This document shows positions 11,894 to 21,800 of a DNA stretch of 64,000 bases, in pieces. The notes beneath the pieces were generated by a model, which saw only the letters and a list, made by a program, of their open reading frames with translations, made no database searches and was not told the origin of the DNA. The stretch lies in assembly GCA_907165275.2 (NCBI GenBank), contig OU015660.1, positions 4,652,501-4,716,500 of the forward strand, in the 5' to 3' direction. The position numbers were made by a program, and so were the translations under genes. This stretch comes from Zygaena filipendulae. Lineage: Eukaryota > Arthropoda > Insecta > Lepidoptera > Zygaenidae. The number at the start of each line of letters is the position of its first letter. Within the stretch, counting starts at the first letter, position 1.

Positions 11894-13952
11894 AATATTT
11901 CTATCAGGGTGCGCACTAGTTAAAAACCTAATGGCGCCGAATTTTTGGTGATATTTTTATTAGATTCAGATAATAAATAAAAAGGTAAGTAAATGAATAA
12001 ATATTTTTTTAATTTATAATAATTCATTAAAAAGTAAACGTAACGGGAATGCTAGATCGTGATGCTTGTTTACCTGTATACCTATATATATATACATATA
12101 TACAAACATATATATAAACATCCGAAAAGGAAAGCGTGACAGGAAAACGGGACAAAAAGAACTCGAAGTGGCGCGTACTTACTCGCCCCTGCGCCGCTCG
12201 AGTCTCCCGGATCCGAGCCCTGGCCCAACGGGGGTGGGTGTCGGCTGGACTCAAGACGCGTCTACATTACAAACAAATAACTTACTAAGTGCTCTCTACA
12301 TGTAACCACCCACTAAGTGGTTCCGAAAATGAATTATTCGATATTCGAATGTATCGAATTTGTGATAATAGGAAAAAATATACCTATGTAAGTAGATACC
12401 TCGTAAGCCTTCTGAGGCAGCAGAGGTGACTGCTTCGGGGCTGTAAGTAGATAGTCTCATTATTAAGTATTTATAGTTTTACCAGTGGTGGCCGAAATTT
12501 ATCGTTTTAACTTCAAAATCTTTTCTAGCGCACGCACCAAAGTTTCATCACAATCAGACAAATTAAATAGAAGCGCATAGGAGATAAACAAACAACAGTA
12601 ATTTTTCTATTTTAATACATTTAGTAAGTTGTGAATCAGGTTTATTTTTGGAATATTTAAAAATATCTTTAAAAATCTGACTTTATACGAATAAAAGGTT
12701 TTAGTTTTGATAACTTGAAATTGCATTTTGAGTTAACCCCTATAGGTAGGTAAGTACTCGCGGAGTCTGCACGGCGAGTGGTCATAAAGCTAAAGTTTCT
12801 CTCTGCACATATGTGACTGCTATACACTTTTATTTTCCCGTCCATTTTCCATTCTCACTAAAGCGAAAGCTACTTTCCACAACGAATTTTTTACTGAGAG
12901 CAAGAGAGAAATTGTGGTAAAATAATAATGATAAAAAAACCGGAACAAAAAAAAACAATGAACGAAGAGGAATGAAAATAAAAATTTGTTTTGTCATAAA
13001 TCATGAAACGCTTCCGGGTGGATTCCATATTACAAAGAAACTTTATATCAACGTTACGGGGCTGAGGGTGCCGTTGTCCAAGCAAAAAAAAAAAATATCA
13101 ACAGAGCTCTAATTTTGTTTTTTTTTTTGCTAAACATCTATTTACTTATTTATGGAATATAAACAATTAATAACCTATAAATACAAAAATAGTACGTACT
13201 CACCCAGCATAAGTAGGTATTAAGGTATAGGTACCTATAGTGACTAGTTAAGTATTGTTGGAGCCGGAGAAGTTAACGCATCGCTCGACACAAATCCCAA
13301 ACGGAAAGATTCCATTAAGAAAATCAAAAAGGTCTGCTTAGTTCACAGCCCGCGACTGTTTTCATTTAGCAAAAACAACCCATAAATTGTCATCTTAACG
13401 AGATTTCTGTTTTTGCCGCATTCGCACTCTCGAATGTTTAGTAACAGTTGGATGACGACCTTGTTTCATATATGAGTTATTACTTTAGTGCCATTTCGTT
13501 ATTGTTAGTAGTTAGTGTTAGTGTTTCGTCTAGCTGGAGGTAGGTTTGTTAAAATGGACGATGTATTTTATGACTAAAAAAAAATAGTTTTGCATCAGTT
13601 CGCACGAGCCTGCGTAGACGCATGGGCTTTGGCACGCCAAACAGTGCATGCGTGTCAAGACATTAAACGCGGCGCGCGAGTGCGTGCAACCGTTGTATAT
13701 TTATTACTCAACTAACGAATCAACTTTGTTTATAGCACATTTCATTTCATTATTAACTTTTTAAACGTAAGTAATCATGCTATGCTACTAGCTTTTCCTG
13801 CAACGAACTCTGTGGCTTAAAAAAGAAACGGGCACGTGACTAAATTAAAACAAAAAAAATACAACAAAAAGTTCTTTGACCCCTCTTCGGTTGGATTGCT
13901 TAAAAATTATCTTCACGAATAACTCATAGGTAGGTAGGTACTTATACGACCA
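11894..13952. other. Non-coding, mixed old repeat remnants
   Basis: Holds an imperfect (TA)n-rich tract at about 12,078-12,118 followed by a GC-rich patch at 12,165-12,270. The patch is open in overlapping plus and minus frames of 75 to 79 codons, but the translations are low-complexity and unrecognised. A CAAAGTTTCATCACAATC phrase near 12,540 resembles an eroded Helitron interior. The rest is featureless. Confidence 0.4.
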
Positions 13953-14197
13953 CTAGTTGTGCCCCGCGGTTTCATCAGCGTTAATTTCAGAGTTTCTGCG
14001 GGAATTCCGGGATAAAAAGTACCCTATGTGTTAATCTGATGTGTATATGGTATATTATTGTAAAGTTTAATTTAAATCCATCCAGCAGTTTTTGCGTGAA
14101 AGAGTAACAAACAAACATCCATCCATCCATCCATACATCCATCCATCCATCCATCCATACATACTTACAAACTTTCGCGTTTATAATATTAGAAGAA
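13953..14197 (-). mobile_element. Lep1-like non-autonomous Helitron with CATC microsatellite
   Basis: CTAG lies at 13,953-13,956, followed by the GC-rich palindrome region. The interior holds GGAATTCCGGGATAAAA and the TTTTTGCGTGAAAGAG block, then an imperfect (CATC)n microsatellite at about 14,114-14,165. The opposite end is the TTTATAATATTAG type. It is almost collinear with the copy at 48,378-48,620, including the microsatellite, which makes these two a subfamily. Confidence 0.75.
14114..14165. repeat. (CATC)n microsatellite
   Basis: CATC units interrupted by CATA, occupying the position between the GAAAGAGTAACAAACA block and the ACAAACTTTCGCG terminal block of the surrounding Helitron. 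The same position holds a CATC repeat in the 48.5-kb copy, so the microsatellite travels with the element. Confidence 0.85.
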
Positions 14198-14277
14198 TAA
14201 CGACATTATAGTAAGGAGAACGACACCATCCCAAAAATATATTGCTCTTTCTCAAAGGCGTTTCAATTCAAAAGTTA

Positions 14278-14455
14278 AGGTAGGTGCATGCGCAAGCGAT
14301 TCCCGTGGCTCCGACGCTTGGCGCCGAGGAGGAAGGAACACCTCAGGGTTTTTAGTGGATAGGTCGCCCTTTTTAGGGCGGAGTCCCACATAACCACCGC
14401 TCCGACCCGAGAGCGGTGGTATGCATGATGTATTTGCCCTGGGTCAAAAAAAAAC
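14278..14455 (+). mobile_element. 5'-truncated LINE 3' end, R1-like
   Basis: GC-richer than its surroundings and ending in a pure A run (14,446-14,454). It contains GAGTCCCACATAACC, a phrase I associate with R1-clade non-LTR elements of Lepidoptera. A perfect 10-bp stem lies near the 3' end: ACCACCGCTC (14,393-14,402) pairs with GAGCGGTGGT (14,411-14,420) across an 8-nt loop. That fits a structured 3' untranslated region recognised by reverse transcriptase. No ORF remains. Confidence 0.5.
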
Positions 14456-15470
14456 CTATACCTAATTACCTATCTTACCTAACAAGAAATTTAACTCAAT
14501 AAATAATTTTCTAAGTAAATCTACTAGCCATAACAACGTAACGCAAATTATTATAATATTATAACATATTATATTACATTGTACTAGATCTACAATCACT
14601 AAAGTTCTAGCTAACGGCAGAACATTTGTGAACTTGAAACGAAATAGACTACCGAATATCATAATTAAAGTGCCGTTCCACAGTTCGGGGGCCGTCACGT
14701 GATACCGTTGCCCAAATTATCCGGGCCTCGTGTCATCTTGTCCCAATCCAATATGGCGCCATAAATCCTCGCTTGGGGAGAGCGCGGTGGTGGGGGCACG
14801 TCACTCAAACTTTCTCTGTACTCCGTCTTACACTAGGGTGGGTACGGACAGCCAGGATGGATCCTTACTTAGTTTGCGTTTTGTGTATCATGTGGCGGTT
14901 AAAGTGTTAAATTTTTACTAAAAATATACAATGTTTTTTTAATTATGTTATAACATTCGGTTAGATATAAATGTTAATATTTAATCCTGCAAGTATGTTT
15001 TTATAAGAAATACTTTACTGTTGATTTTGGATATGAAAATATATAAAATTGACTAATAACTGTCCTTTCACTTAAATCTTTCCATTTATACTTTGAGAAA
15101 TTAAAATAAAAAACTTGTTCTAAAATTTTATGTTGTAGTGAATAAGGTGGTATTCACACAAGCCTGCTAACGCTACCGGCTCGGAGGCGAGGCGTGACGT
15201 GCGACGCGGCGCTACGAGCGTTCTCAGACTGAGTTCGTGCAGCGCGCGGCGGGATGAGTAATCCCCTTTGTTTTTCTTTGAACACTGGACTTTGTAGTGG
15301 CTGCGACCAAATACGATTATCAGCTTTGTATATAAAACATCACTTATAGTTTCATGCTCACTTTGTTTACACATTGTGCTGCTGTAGTGCATAAATCAAA
15401 TCCCTTATGAGCAAATTTGATATCAGAATCGGTTGCTGTTACTTAAGTATCATCGCTTATTGAAACTGAC
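14456..15470. other. Non-coding with two GC-rich patches
   Basis: AT-rich overall. Patch one (14,685-14,865) contains CCAATATGGCGCCATAAATC and a GGGGAGAGCGCGG run. Patch two (15,150-15,260) is very CpG-rich (GGCGAGGCGTGACG, CAGCGCGCGGCGGG). Both overlap short frames that I regard as accidental, because GC-rich DNA has few stop codons. Confidence 0.4.
14685..14865. promoter_or_regulatory. Possible Polycomb-response or enhancer-like patch
   Basis: Contains overlapping GCCAT / ATGGC words in ATGGCGCCATAAA (the core bound by Pho/YY1-type proteins), with a GGAGAGC word about 15 bp further on (GAGA-type). These are the word types found in insect Polycomb-response elements, but they are short and the match may be chance. 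No TSS or ORF support. Confidence 0.15.
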
Positions 15471-15680
15471 GTCAATGCGTTGCTTGTTGTTGCCATTGAA
15501 TTTTAAACTAACATCAGTGCGTTTCTCGCTGTCACAATTGAATTTTTAAACTAATATAAATGTATTGCTCGCGGTCACCATTGAATTTTTTAATTTATAT
15601 CAGTGCGTTGCTCGCTGTCACCATTAAATTTTCAAACTAACATCACTACGTTGCTCGCTGTCACCATTGAATTTTCAAAC

Positions 15681-15799
15681 CAAAGAACAGAAAATAACAG
15701 ATAGAAGGGACATTAACTTAGTTTAGTATGAAAGAGCATTTGCTCTCGCGCCTACCCCGCTCACATATTGTACTCTCTAATCAATTTATTTGTTCTATG
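15681..15799. mobile_element. hAT-like MITE, copy 1 (119 bp)
   Basis: It interrupts a 43-bp monomer and is flanked by an exact 8-bp direct repeat TTTCAAAC (15,673-15,680 and 15,800-15,807), the duplication length made by hAT transposases. The termini are CAAAGAACA and, reversed, CATAGAACA (8 of 9 identical, starting CA as in hAT elements). Removing it with one duplication copy restores a regular 43-bp unit, so its boundaries are well defined. There is no ORF. Confidence 0.75.
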
Positions 15800-15936
15800 T
15801 TTCAAACTAACATCGATGCATTGCCCGCTGTCACCATTGAATTTTCAAACTAAGATTACAGCGTTGCTCGCTGTCACCGTTGAATTTTCAAACTAACATC
15901 ACTACGTTGCTCGCTGTCACCATTGAATTTTCAAAC

Positions 15937-16055
15937 CAAAGAACAGAAAATAACAGATAGAAGGGACATTAACTTAGTTTAGTATGAAAGAGCATTTGCT
16001 CTCGCTCCTACCCCGCTCACATATTGTACTCTCTAATCAATTTATTTGTTCTATG
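15937..16055. mobile_element. hAT-like MITE, copy 2 (119 bp)
   Basis: Offset exactly 256 bp from copy 1, with the same TTTCAAAC flanks (15,929-15,936 and 16,056-16,063) and the same termini. Because flanking monomers are duplicated too, this copy came from tandem duplication and not from a second transposition. Confidence 0.75.
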
Positions 16056-16200
16056 TTTCAAACTTACATCGATGCGTTGCCCGCTGTCACCATTGAATTT
16101 TCAAACTAAGATTACAGCGTTGCTCGCTGTCACCGTTGAATTTTCAAACTAACATTAATGCGTTGCTCGCTGTCACCGTTGAATTTTCAAACTAACATCG

Positions 16201-16617
16201 ATGCGTTGCTCGTTGTTACCATTGAATTTTCAAACTAACATAACCAACATCGAGTTAGTGACCGTTACATTCGAAAATTTCAAGAAACAGCACAACTACC
16301 TCATGCAAGTAGAACCCGGTAGTTGGTTCAGTATAACTTTGAATAACAACATTAAATACCTGTTAACGATTGTTGGGACCGCATTATCTCCTTTTAAACA
16401 GTTATCTTCAATACACAGACGTGCCCCAATAAGGTTCGTTACTCGTATGTGTAAATATTCAGATCGTCTACTCCCTTCCAAGACGATTGAAATCGAATTC
16501 TATTTTCTGTCACTTGCGACCCATTCATACTATATAAATATGTTCGACAATAATGTGGGTATTCGGTTCTATAAAGGTTCAAGAAGGAATAATCTCTTTC
16601 GTCACATGCCTGTCTAA
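16201..16617 (+). CDS. Unrecognised 138-codon open frame next to the tandem array
   Basis: I do not recognise this product. The frame opens on an ATG inside the last 43-bp monomer and runs 138 codons. The first 13 codons are therefore array-derived; the remainder is unique sequence rich in Asn, Ile, Tyr and Ser with no clear signal peptide, membrane segment or motif. The same stretch is also open in two minus-strand frames of 61 and 67 codons, which argues for chance openness. It is long for random AT-rich DNA, so I list it, but I see no splice sites, Kozak context or family match. It is most likely not a gene. An alternative is a decayed transposon fragment whose partner sequence is the adjacent array. 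Confidence 0.12.
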   Translation: MRCSLLPLNFQTNITNIELVTVTFENFKKQHNYLMQVEPGSWFSITLNNNIKYLLTIVGTALSPFKQLSSIHRRAPIRFVTRMCKYSDRLLPSKTIEIEFYFLSLATHSYYINMFDNNVGIRFYKGSRRNNLFRHMPV

Positions 16618-16666
16618 AAATATTTTTTATTTTTAGTTTCAATTTTAAAATAATTTTTCTAAATAA

Positions 16667-16914
16667 CTAGCTATGACCCGCGGTTTCACTCACGTGAGTT
16701 TCGGAATTCCAGCAGGAACTCCAAAGTAAAATTTTGTCAAAAACAACAAGAAATCTGGGTAGCCACCCTTATCACCTAGGGGTATAAAAAATAGCCTACA
16801 GCCTATTCTCAGACCTGGAAAATATACAGAGAAAATTTCATAAAAATCGGTTAAGGCGTTTCGGAGAAGTTCGATAACAAACACAGCAGTGACACGAGAT
16901 TTTTATATTTTAGA
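16667..16914 (-). mobile_element. Lep1-like Helitron, variant interior
   Basis: CTAG at 16,667-16,670 is preceded by A, and a GA|T junction closes the far end at 16,913-16,915. The GC palindrome and GGAATTCC block are as in other copies, but the interior ends with TTCGGAGAAGTTCGATAACA and GACACGAGATTTTTATATTT. It is a second subfamily, distinct from the CATC-bearing one. Confidence 0.7.
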
Positions 16915-18594
16915 TAATCGCAATGAATTCACCGCAATGAACAGATAATTCTAAATATTTATATAAAGACGAAAGCTAAAAGTGTGAATGGATTTTTCCG
17001 TTGAAAAATATGTATTTTTTTATCTTGCCTATGTGAGAGGCAATGACATTGTACTGTGAATACATTATAAAAAATGGATAAAAACAAACCGCAAAGCCAG
17101 CAAGCATAAATAAACAATAATAATGATACGTACACTAACATTGCTTAATTAATTTACAGCTACGTACCTATTAATAAAATAAATAGGCATACAACTATAT
17201 TTTATATTTTTACTTATAATTATTTCTATAATGATCTCAACTATTTTGCATAAACCTTAATATTATGCTCATTATGTTTAGTTACGATATATAAATCTTA
17301 TTGTATTATTATCATACATTTAGCTACCATAAAACAAAACTGGCGAGACTAAATAGCTATAAATACAAGGTAAGACAATATAAAAGCTCAACCAAATAAT
17401 ATACTATTTTAGTTGAATTAATTGTAAATGTAACACTGTCAATTAAAACGAACGTTAATATGAAAGGAGAAATTTTAAATATACTTACAGTCGGTTTAGC
17501 ATTAATATCCAAATTTATACTAACTGTAATATTATGTTTATCTTCTGCACTATAATTCACTGTTGTGTGTGTGTTTTTTTTCGTTTCTCAGGGTTTTACT
17601 TTACGATTAAATTTTTTTTTATCATTATTTTCTTAATAATGAAGCCTTTCTTTCAGTTCGACATTTGACATCAGTCATCACTATGGGATGGTAATTAATA
17701 TTAAGTGTTTTTTTTTTCACAATCAACCGATTCAATTGCTGGCTTGTATTTGTAAGTCTGAGTGTAGAGTTTTGTTTTTTATCAAAATCGGTCCTGAGAC
17801 TCTTTTGTGCATTTTTCGCTTTTCCAAGTAGTTTCGGATTTGGTTTTCCATTAATATTTTATAAATTCTCACTTTGTACCTAAACATTAACAGTATCTAA
17901 CGTTAATAATTCCTTACTCTACATAATTATTATTGTAGAGTCCAGAAATACTGGTAACTAATTTATTTCGGTAATAAAATTTGTGTTAAACTTATCCCAT
18001 TAGCTAAGTATCTGTTCACCGGATGTTAGTGTAGATTACCTTTTCAATGACTCCATTTATTTAATCAAATAAGATCCCACACATAACGATAATCTGGTTA
18101 ATACTCGCGTGACCGCACACAATGTATAAAGACAAACACTGTTACCTATTGCTTTTCAATATAGTAGCCATCCATCACGCTAGCTCCTCACTGCAGGGGG
18201 CGACTATATTAGAAAACCTTCGTCAGGCTATGTCTAGCTATATTGCAACCGTGTACCGATAACCTCAGTTGGACTGTCAGCGTAGACCTGGCGAGAACTG
18301 TTCGAGCCCTTTTATCCTGTTCTCTATCTGAATTTAATTCCCAATACGGGAGGTCTAACATTTAGGAGACTTGAGGAGAATCACATAGTAGACAGAAGGG
18401 CATCATCTCAGTATAAAACAAATGAGAACCAGTGTCGCCACCGCTTCAAACACATGACCATTTAAACGTCATTTGATTACGTATACGTAACAGTGGTATT
18501 TACTGACATTGTTATCGAAAATAGACTGCGGATGGTATAGTGTACAAAAATGATTTGATATAGGTACGTCAGCAAATAAAGTTATATGAAAGGA
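16915..18594. other. Non-coding, with one CTCF-like word
   Basis: AT-rich with T-tracts and short frames only. The GC-richer stretch at about 18,160-18,330 includes the CTCF-like site listed separately. No transposon end was recognised. Confidence 0.45.
18190..18206 (+). promoter_or_regulatory. CTCF-like binding site
   Basis: ACTGCAGGGGGCGACTA resembles the CTCF consensus core (CAG, then a purine-rich GGGGC run, then a G-containing tail). It stands out in AT-rich surroundings. Such sites occur by chance, and occupancy cannot be judged from sequence alone. Confidence 0.25.
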
Positions 18595-18885
18595 CTAGCT
18601 GTGCCGCGCGAAAGGTTTTTTACAATTTTTTTTTTTTCCCGACATCCGATTTCAATGACACAAGGCCTATATGTAGCTCCAGGCTAAGTTTAATCTACCT
18701 GTGCAAACCGCATGACAATCCGTTCAGTAAATTCGGAGATTATCGCGAACAGACAGACAGACAGAAAAGAATTTTGAAAACTTTTTTTTGTGCTTGGTTA
18801 CTCTTCTTTTATCACCCCTCTCAATTTTAGATAAAAATATTCAATGTACAGAATCGCAGATTCTACTCTTTTATTATAGTATAGA
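18595..18885 (-). mobile_element. Lep1-like Helitron, eroded
   Basis: CTAG at 18,595-18,598 follows an A. The GC palindrome is damaged (GTGCCGCGCGAAAGG). The interior keeps the CCGTTCAGTAAATTCGGAG and ATCGCGAACAGACAGACAGACAG blocks shared with the 47.5-kb copy. The far end is TAGTATAGA|T. Confidence 0.6.
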
Positions 18886-21800
18886 TGAGTATTTTCTCAT
18901 AGTTTCTTTTCGTGGCGCGCCCTCCCCACCTACGTTGCCTGTCTAGTTATTATATAGGGATTTTTCTTTGTGGTCAGAATGATGATAATTAAGAAAAAAA
19001 ATCTTTATTAGTTTTCGTGTAGTTACATATTTATAAAAAATGTCAACTGAGCAAATCACATAAATATTATAAATTGAAATGTAAAATGTAATTAAGTAGT
19101 TTTTAAGATAGCTTCCCTAAATTTATTGGTGTCTACTAGTAGAAGTAGGTAAATAATATAAAAATACAAGCTCCACCAGGTCAGTGTTGACGATTATACA
19201 GAAGACAATTTTTGAACAGCCGTATAATATATAACTCAAGTATAAACTCAAAAAATATTTAGAAAACGGAATGTAACGTAACGAATTCTTACGCCTTCAT
19301 TGTATCTATTTATGAAAAATTGTTCTCTAGATGAGTAATCTGGTTTTGTTGAGTATTTTAATTGGTATATTCTCCAATTAATCTCTTGGACACTGCGGTT
19401 AATATCTGCGTTGAAACATTCAATGGAACATTTTTTGTTTGAAAAATAATTTTATAAATTTATTAATTAAAAGAATGCAAATAAATCTATGTCTCGAATT
19501 CCGAAAATTAAATAATGCCTTGTATGAAACTATTTTATCAATGTAAGTAAATTTTTATAAATTTTAGAAAAAAAAGTAACGATAACTTAGAAAAACAATA
19601 GCCGTCATAAATATATTATATATTTACAACTTTGCTTCAAATTACAATACTTGACGTAAGATCTGTCATACAAAAATACCAATAAGCCTTCATCAAAATG
19701 TGAACTTTAAAACCGCTGAATAGATATCAAAATATTTTTTTTAGAATATATCATATCTCCATATTTCCCTGGTAAGCTCCGTTTATGAGTGTAACCGGGA
19801 TATGACCATGTGGCCTGTGGTCGAATTGTACAAGATTTGAACAAGAAATAACCGTATAAACAAAAATTGGGACTATTGTTTTTCATAACAATGCCAACTT
19901 CTAATTGTTTGGACATGTTGCGTTATTTTCAAGACTTGTTTAGAAGTGGCTATTAAAAAGGCATGTTCTGCTGCATCTGCCAAGCAAAGAAACTGTTATT
20001 AAGAAAGAAAAAATCTTTTTTTTGAAGAACCTTTTAGTCAAACAATCACTGTGATAATTTCTTTTGTAATGCAAAAGTTGCGCAATTATTACGCAAACAC
20101 ATTTTTTTATTTATTTTAAACCGTGTGTACCTACAGTAAGTAACAATTTTAACAATATTATCATAAAACAGTTTTTAGTAGTATTTTTTTGAAAACAAAA
20201 ATTGTGAACTAATAAAACCGTGGTCAGCCGGCGTGTCGTCCAATTTAAACCTATTGCACCCAACCACCTTTTGTTTTCTGGTTATTTATTACGGCTATAA
20301 TACGACTGTAAAAATATGATTACTACAACACGAGCCGAATTGAGACGTCCGCGTCACTCGGCCAAACCTTTTACGAGCCTGTTTGAGCAATATAAGGGAT
20401 TTCCTGAACCATGACTTGGCTAGATTAACCATAAATAAGTAGATGTCAACTTTGTGAAGTTAAGCTTGTCACATCAATGATTTGACTACCTACATACCTA
20501 CCTAAATAAGTTTTGTTTATATGAATGTTTTTTGAATTTTATGATGGTAATTATCCGTTTCTTGCACAGTGCGTTCTCATCTTATAGGTAGTGTTATGTG
20601 CAGTCATAAACAAATTATGGGCTATATTTTTCTTATTCGTCTAATTTAGCTGTAATTTAGATAAAACTTTTTTTTTTGTAGCTATAGGTATCTAGTTATC
20701 CAGCAAAAATCTAATTAAGGGAAAACATTTTCAGTAGATATGTACACGAGATTGTCGGATACCTACCTAAAAGCTTACCAAGAAATAAGAGGTGGCGGCG
20801 TTATAGAAAAAAGACCTAATATCTCAAGTGTCAAAATGTGACATTGAGTGATTTGTAGCTAAGCTCCGCCTGTCCCGTGTTTCAAACATCACCGCTTGGG
20901 CCAGACAGCTGAGCTCCAAGGAGCAAGCGAGCTGCATACGCCCGTCCCTTTCGCACTCCTTCCAAACACCTATGACTGTCTCGCACGGATAAGACTATTC
21001 TATTCTATAGACGAGACTACGTACATGACATACTTACCTGAGAGCTTTTGTGTAGGTAGGTAAAAGTTCAACGCTTTGCCTTTTTCTAGATGCAGTTGGT
21101 AAAAGATTTTCTGCTGCATACATTGCACTGGGGACTTTGTGTTTGTAATAAATGTACAAAGATAAGCCACCGTCTGTCCGTCCGTTCGTTCTTCATTACT
21201 GATATTATCTGCCATTTTAATATCATTCTACAGTCTACACCTTCAAAATATTATTATCTATACATATAAATAAAATTGAAGAGTCTGTTTGTAGTTACAA
21301 ATACAGGTTTTTACTAAATGTATATGAAAGTATATACGGTTATTCGTACAAAAAATGTAATGTACATATAATAAGTATGTGAAGATGTAATTTAATATAT
21401 CTACAAATATATGCAAATTAATTAGTTATCTAGTTGCAATCTGAATACCTACCTACTGACCATTTGTTAAGGAATGTTTGGGTTAGGTATTGGAAGATGA
21501 TATTAGAACTGAATCCCAAGTTCTTTACCTGAAACAAATAAAAATATTTTAAAATTAGTTTGAGCTGCATTAACATAATCTTTTAAGTAAATAGATAAGT
21601 ACATATTATATATAGGTAGTATAATCTGAAGTTAATGCAACGTGCATTATTGTTGAGAGCTAGCTAATGTAACAGATAAACTATCAAAGAAGAGCATTTA
21701 CAACTACTTAAATGCATATAAGGCATCTGTTTTCAATGAATGCGTGTCTATATCCTCATGTGCTGGCATAGTTTTCTGTCATAGAAATACAAAATTGTTT

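Larger units (their letters stand above)
15471..16239 (+). repeat. 43-bp tandem array, 12 units, with higher-order structure
   Basis: About twelve units of a 43-bp monomer whose core reads TGCGTTGCTCGCTGTCACC followed by ATTGAATTTTCAAACTAAC. The outer units on the left are more diverged. Units 5 to 7 with their embedded 119-bp insertion form a 256-bp block (15,641-15,896) that is repeated almost exactly at 15,897-16,152. I noticed only a few differences, including CGCGCC versus CGCTCC, and ACTAACATC versus ACTTACATC. It is therefore a minisatellite with a recent higher-order duplication. Confidence 0.9.

Noticed and set aside
12027..12305. Small gene in the GC-rich patch at 12.2 kb
   Set aside because: Overlapping antisense frames beginning in a TA-repeat, low-complexity translations, no splice or promoter support.
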